Shown here piece by piece: positions 6,551 through 8,624 of a stretch of 8,624 bases of DNA. Within the stretch, counting starts at the first letter, position 1, and every line of letters starts with the position of its first letter. Origin of the DNA: Chryseosolibacter sp044507115 (GTDB lineage: Bacteria; Bacteroidota; Bacteroidia; Cytophagales; Cyclobacteriaceae); NCBI GenBank assembly GCA_044507115.1, contig JBIQJZ010000165.1:1-8624 (forward strand), given 5' to 3'. Both the position numbers and the translations under genes were made by a program. The notes under the pieces were generated by a model, which made no database searches, was not told the origin of the DNA, and was given only the letters and a program-made list of their open reading frames with translations.

Positions 6551-7116
6551 TTGTTGGTGTTCGCCTCGCTGCACACTACTGCGACGGACGCATCATCCGT
6601 CTCGCCAAACCAAACAATTCCGTATTCTTTGTAGAAACCGATACCAATAGCCCTCCACGTTGCCTTGCTCCATATCCCCTCGTTAATGATCAGTGGGTTG
6701 TGGGCCGGGCTTCGCTTCCAACCCTCGAGCCCCTCAACGGCCGTGGCACCGGCTGAGCTATAATAGGCGATTTCGTAGCCAGGTCCTTCATATCCGGCGA
6801 TCTCGCTGGGCTTGTTCCACATGCATTCCGCTTTTTTATGATCGTTTGTGTAGCAGCACGATGACCACTTCCCTTTTGATGACCAACTGTGCGGGTTGCA
6901 TTTGTTGTTAGGATCGAACTTGTAGTTGTCCGCCAGGTCCCGAGCGTGGGTTTGTGCGACGAGTGTCAGCTTTGCGGAAAGGGGGATCGGCTCCAGTCCT
7001 TTTGATTCCCGGTATGCCATCATCAGGTCATACAACGCCTTCTCTTCTTCGGAAAGGCAAGGGGTAGGGCTGCTTTGCAGGGAGAAAATAAGGGAAAGAA
7101 TAAGGAGTGACCACAT
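6547..7116 (-). CDS. Secreted CAP/SCP (PR-1-like) domain protein
   Basis: Predicted exported protein of 189 residues. Residues 1-16 (MWSLLILSLIFSLQSS) form a short hydrophobic segment like a signal peptide core, although no Lys/Arg precedes it. C20 lacks a lipobox (P at -1), so a lipoprotein is not favoured. The CAP domain spans about 25-172: LSAKLTLVAQTHARDLADN at 46-64, NPHSW at 74-78 (H76), GPGYEIAYY at 111-119 (E115), GWKRSPAHNPLIIN at 132-145 (H139) and WRAIGIGFYKEYGIVWFGE at 154-172. H76, E115 and H139 are candidates for the CAP cavity His/Glu residues. Six cysteines (20, 73, 87, 88, 98, 182) suggest disulfides outside the cytoplasm. Biochemical roles of bacterial CAP proteins are largely unsettled. 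An in-frame stop at 7147-7149 with no alternative start after it supports the ATG at 7116. It is a lone - strand gene between two + strand operons, with a 4-base tail-to-tail overlap with panB. Confidence 0.88.
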   Translation of the reverse strand: MWSLLILSLIFSLQSSPTPCLSEEEKALYDLMMAYRESKGLEPIPLSAKLTLVAQTHARDLADNYKFDPNNKCNPHSWSSKGKWSSCCYTNDHKKAECMWNKPSEIAGYEGPGYEIAYYSSAGATAVEGLEGWKRSPAHNPLIINEGIWSKATWRAIGIGFYKEYGIVWFGETDDASVAVVCSEANTNN

Positions 7117-7120
7117 AAGT

Positions 7121-7143
7121 TTAAGGTACGTATAACCTGTGCC
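7121..7143. repeat. Imperfect direct repeat, copy A
   Basis: This 23-base stretch begins TTAAGGTA and ends AACCTGTGCC. It matches copy B 107 bases downstream, with an identical last 10 bases and one substitution plus a one-base shift in the first part. Both contain AGGT...ACCT inverted arms. It abuts the CAP gene start codon, so it may be an operator or part of a promoter. Confidence 0.5.
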
Positions 7144-7150
7144 GACTCAA
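7121..7150 (-). promoter_or_regulatory. Possible -33/-7 promoter of the CAP gene
   Basis: On the - strand, TTG (complement of 7148-7150) is followed after 19 bases by TACCTTAA (complement of 7121-7128). This resembles the Bacteroidota TTTG / TAnnTTTG promoter, with imperfect -7 bases. It ends 4 bases before the ATG at 7116, so the transcript would be leaderless or nearly so. No sigma70-like pair with good spacing was seen here. Tentative. Confidence 0.3.
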
Positions 7151-7208
7151 CGGCCGGGGTTCGCAATTATTGCCTCGCGTCCAGACGCCCAACTCAAACG
7201 ATTTAGTA

Positions 7209-7307
7209 ATGGAAAAACATTGTTTTGTTAAAGGTAGTAGAACCTGTGCCCACGCGAATACAAAACTTCCCGAAATTAATGTGACGGAAGGTCCGTCTTT
7301 TTTGTGA
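7209..7307 (+). CDS. Doubtful 32-codon small ORF
   Basis: An ATG at 7209 opens a 32-residue frame beginning MEKHCFVKGSRTC and ending EGPSFL before TGA at 7305-7307. No signal peptide, membrane segment, known domain or ribosome binding site is seen. It runs straight through the predicted terminator hairpin at 7283-7303, which argues against it unless the hairpin is part of the gene. It may be chance; it is listed because it is the only + strand reading frame that the orphan terminator could serve. Confidence 0.12.
   Translation: MEKHCFVKGSRTCAHANTKLPEINVTEGPSFL
7228..7250. repeat. Imperfect direct repeat, copy B
   Basis: Begins TTAAAGGTA and ends AACCTGTGCC; second copy of the 7121-7143 repeat. 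On the - strand it reads GGCACAGGTTCTACTACC and then TTTAA, and contains TACCTTTA, a 7/8 match to the TAnnTTTG -7 element. TTTG lies about 24 bases before it, rather too far. An ATG follows nearby on the - strand, but opens only a 5-codon frame. Confidence 0.5.
7283..7303 (+). terminator. Rho-independent terminator before icd
   Basis: GACGGA-AGG-TCCGTC is a perfect 6-base stem with a 3-base loop, followed directly by six T residues. The T-run exists only on the + strand, so it acts toward icd. No recognised + strand gene lies between the panB stop at 6550 and this point. It may therefore end a small RNA, trim panB read-through or antisense transcripts, or attenuate a transcript that starts upstream and continues into icd. 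Confidence 0.65.
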
Positions 7308-7332
7308 CGAGGAACGCAAATCCCGTTATAAG
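7304..7332 (+). promoter_or_regulatory. Possible upstream icd promoter
   Basis: GTGACG at 7304-7309 (4/6 match to TTGACA) and TATAAG at 7327-7332 (5/6 match to TATAAT) are 17 bases apart. They begin directly after the terminator T-run, a sensible place for an insulated promoter. The leader to the ATG at 7387 would be about 48 bases. Confidence 0.35.
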
Positions 7333-7340
7333 TGACTATT

Positions 7341-7370
7341 TTTGTGCGCTTTTTGAAAAGCCAGTATAAC
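7341..7370 (+). promoter_or_regulatory. Predicted proximal icd promoter
   Basis: TTTG at 7341-7344 is followed after 20 bases by TATAAC at 7365-7370, the same geometry as the promoter of the Lrp gene in this window. As a sigma70 pair it reads TTGTGC-N17-TATAAC. Transcription would start around 7377, giving a very short leader before the ATG at 7387. The -10 region is inside GTATAACCT, which also occurs in repeat copy A. Confidence 0.45.
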
Positions 7371-7386
7371 CTTAAACAAGCGCATA

Positions 7387-8613
7387 ATGAGTGATCAGAA
7401 AATCTCCATCAGCAACGGCAAGCTGGTGGTTCCCGACAACCCGACCATCCCCTACATCGAAGGCGACGGTACCGGAGTTGATATCTGGCCTGCATCCAGA
7501 TTTGTATTTGATGCAGCTGTGGAGAAAGCTTACGGCGGAAAGCGGAAGATCAATTGGAAGGAAGTACTGGCCGGGGAGAAGTCTTTCAAGAAACTCAACA
7601 ACTGGCTGCCTGAAGAAACGCTCCAGACATTCCGCGAATACCTCGTAGGTATCAAGGGGCCGCTGACGACTCCGGTCGGAGGTGGTATCCGCTCCCTGAA
7701 CGTGGCACTGCGCCAGGAGCTGGATCTGTATGCCTGTGTAAGGCCGGTAAGATGGTTCAGTGGCGTTCCCTCACCTGTGAAGGAACCGCATAAGACAGAT
7801 ATGGTTCTTTTCCGCGAGAACACGGAGGACATCTATGCGGGAATCGAATTCCAGGCGGGCACGGACGAGAACAAGACGTTCCTGGCATTCTTTGAAGAGA
7901 CTTTCCCGAAAGGGTTTAAGAAAATCAGGTTCCCCAAAACGGCGAGCATCGGTATCAAACCCGTATCTCAAGAGGGTACAGAACGCTTGGTACGATCGGC
8001 AATTGAGTTCGCTCTGGAACATAAGAAACCGAGCCTCACGCTGGTGCACAAAGGAAATATCATGAAGTTCACGGAGGGAAGCTTCCGGGATTGGGGATAT
8101 GCGCTTGCGAAGAGCGAGTTTGGTGCGAAGGACCTCGACGGCGGACCATGGCAGATCATTGAAAAAGACGGTCACAAGTTGATCGTTAAGGATGCAATCG
8201 CCGATGCGTTCCTACAGCAGATTCTCCTCAGACCCGATGAGTATTCTGTTGTAGCTACACTGAACCTCAACGGAGATTATATCTCGGATGCACTCGCGGC
8301 AATTGTCGGAGGAATCGGTATCGCCCCCGGAGCGAACATTAACTACAATACCGGGCATGCAATCTTTGAAGCGACGCACGGCACGGCGCCTAAGTACGCA
8401 GGCCAGGATAAGGTTAACCCGGGATCTGTGATCCTGTCGGGAGCGATGATGTTTGAATATATGCGCTGGCAGGAAGCCGCTGATCTGATCTACAAAGGTC
8501 TGGAGAAGGCGATCGCGTCCAAGCGCGTAACGTACGACTTCCACCGTCTGATGGATGGTGCTACGTTGCTCAAGTGTTCAGAGTTCTCGCAAGAGATCGT
8601 TAAGAATATGTAA
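7387..8613 (+). CDS. icd: NADP-dependent isocitrate dehydrogenase
   Basis: Oxidatively decarboxylates isocitrate to 2-oxoglutarate and CO2 in the TCA cycle, making NADPH; cytoplasmic homodimer. The 408-residue protein follows E. coli Icd closely from end to end. IPYIEGDGTGVD lies at 21-32. GGGIRSLNVALRQELD at 98-113 carries the isocitrate-contacting S103 (E. coli S113, the kinase/phosphatase target) and R109, with R119 and R143 further on. Y150 and K222 (in LVHKGNIMKFTEG at 219-231) are the catalytic pair, and NGDYISDA at 295-302 carries metal ligands D297 and D301. The NADP specificity residues are kept: K336, Y337, V343, Y383 and R387 in APKYAGQDKV and VTYDFHRLMDG. The ATG at 7387 fits; the N-terminus is slightly shorter than in E. 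coli. The gene stands alone after two promoter-like elements, and its stop TAA at 8611-8613 is 11 bases before the window end, so its terminator would lie outside. Confidence 0.98.
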   Translation: MSDQKISISNGKLVVPDNPTIPYIEGDGTGVDIWPASRFVFDAAVEKAYGGKRKINWKEVLAGEKSFKKLNNWLPEETLQTFREYLVGIKGPLTTPVGGGIRSLNVALRQELDLYACVRPVRWFSGVPSPVKEPHKTDMVLFRENTEDIYAGIEFQAGTDENKTFLAFFEETFPKGFKKIRFPKTASIGIKPVSQEGTERLVRSAIEFALEHKKPSLTLVHKGNIMKFTEGSFRDWGYALAKSEFGAKDLDGGPWQIIEKDGHKLIVKDAIADAFLQQILLRPDEYSVVATLNLNGDYISDALAAIVGGIGIAPGANINYNTGHAIFEATHGTAPKYAGQDKVNPGSVILSGAMMFEYMRWQEAADLIYKGLEKAIASKRVTYDFHRLMDGATLLKCSEFSQEIVKNM

Positions 8614-8624
8614 AAAATACGGGT

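Noticed and set aside
7224..7250. - strand ATG after repeat copy B, opening a 5-codon frame (MFFHY)
   Set aside because: Too short to judge and without a ribosome binding site; the frame is not similar to the CAP N-terminus, so no decayed gene copy can be claimed.
7771..8175. 134-residue - strand frame inside icd
   Set aside because: Antisense to one of the most conserved proteins in the window, with no domain signature.

Overview
The window carries three gene blocks from what looks like a Bacteroidota chromosome of mid GC content. The taxonomic hint is indirect: almost no gene has a Shine-Dalgarno sequence; two candidate promoters have the TTTG-N20-TATAA spacing reminiscent of the Bacteroidota -33/-7 architecture; and the Lrp, PyrR-like and PanB proteins look like Bacteroidota members by recollection. 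No rRNA, tRNA, CRISPR array, phage gene or insertion sequence was seen.

Region 1 (29-4603, + strand) is a surface-polysaccharide cassette. It holds three GT-B fold glycosyltransferases and, between the second and third, a non-hydrolysing UDP-N-acetylglucosamine 2-epimerase (WecB/MnaA type). Each junction is a short stop/start overlap (TTGA, TTGA, ATGA), so the genes are probably translationally coupled. The epimerase almost certainly starts at TTG. The likely role is supplying UDP-ManNAc and adding sugars to an O-antigen, capsule or exopolysaccharide unit. The operon probably begins before the window.

Region 2 (4604-6550, + strand) starts with a 128-base gap holding a good sigma70-like promoter overlapped by a 15-base palindrome. 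An Lrp/AsnC regulator, a PyrR-like phosphoribosyltransferase and panB (ketopantoate hydroxymethyltransferase, pantothenate/CoA pathway) follow, packed as one operon. PanB consumes 2-ketoisovalerate, the valine precursor, so an amino-acid-responsive regulator in the same transcript is suggestive, but this is inference.

Region 3 (6547-8613) has a secreted CAP/SCP-domain protein on the - strand, whose stop codon overlaps the panB stop, and an E. coli-type NADP-dependent isocitrate dehydrogenase (icd) on the + strand. The 270-base gap between these divergent genes is the least explained part of the window. It has two copies of a roughly 23-base imperfect repeat, a clean rho-independent terminator pointing toward icd with no recognised gene before it, a 32-codon ORF running through that terminator, and two tandem promoter-like elements before icd. 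This is compatible with a small RNA or an icd leader/attenuator.

No wholly new multi-gene system is evident. The best leads are the orphan terminator with its repeats before icd, and the lrp-PRTase-panB operon with its palindrome.
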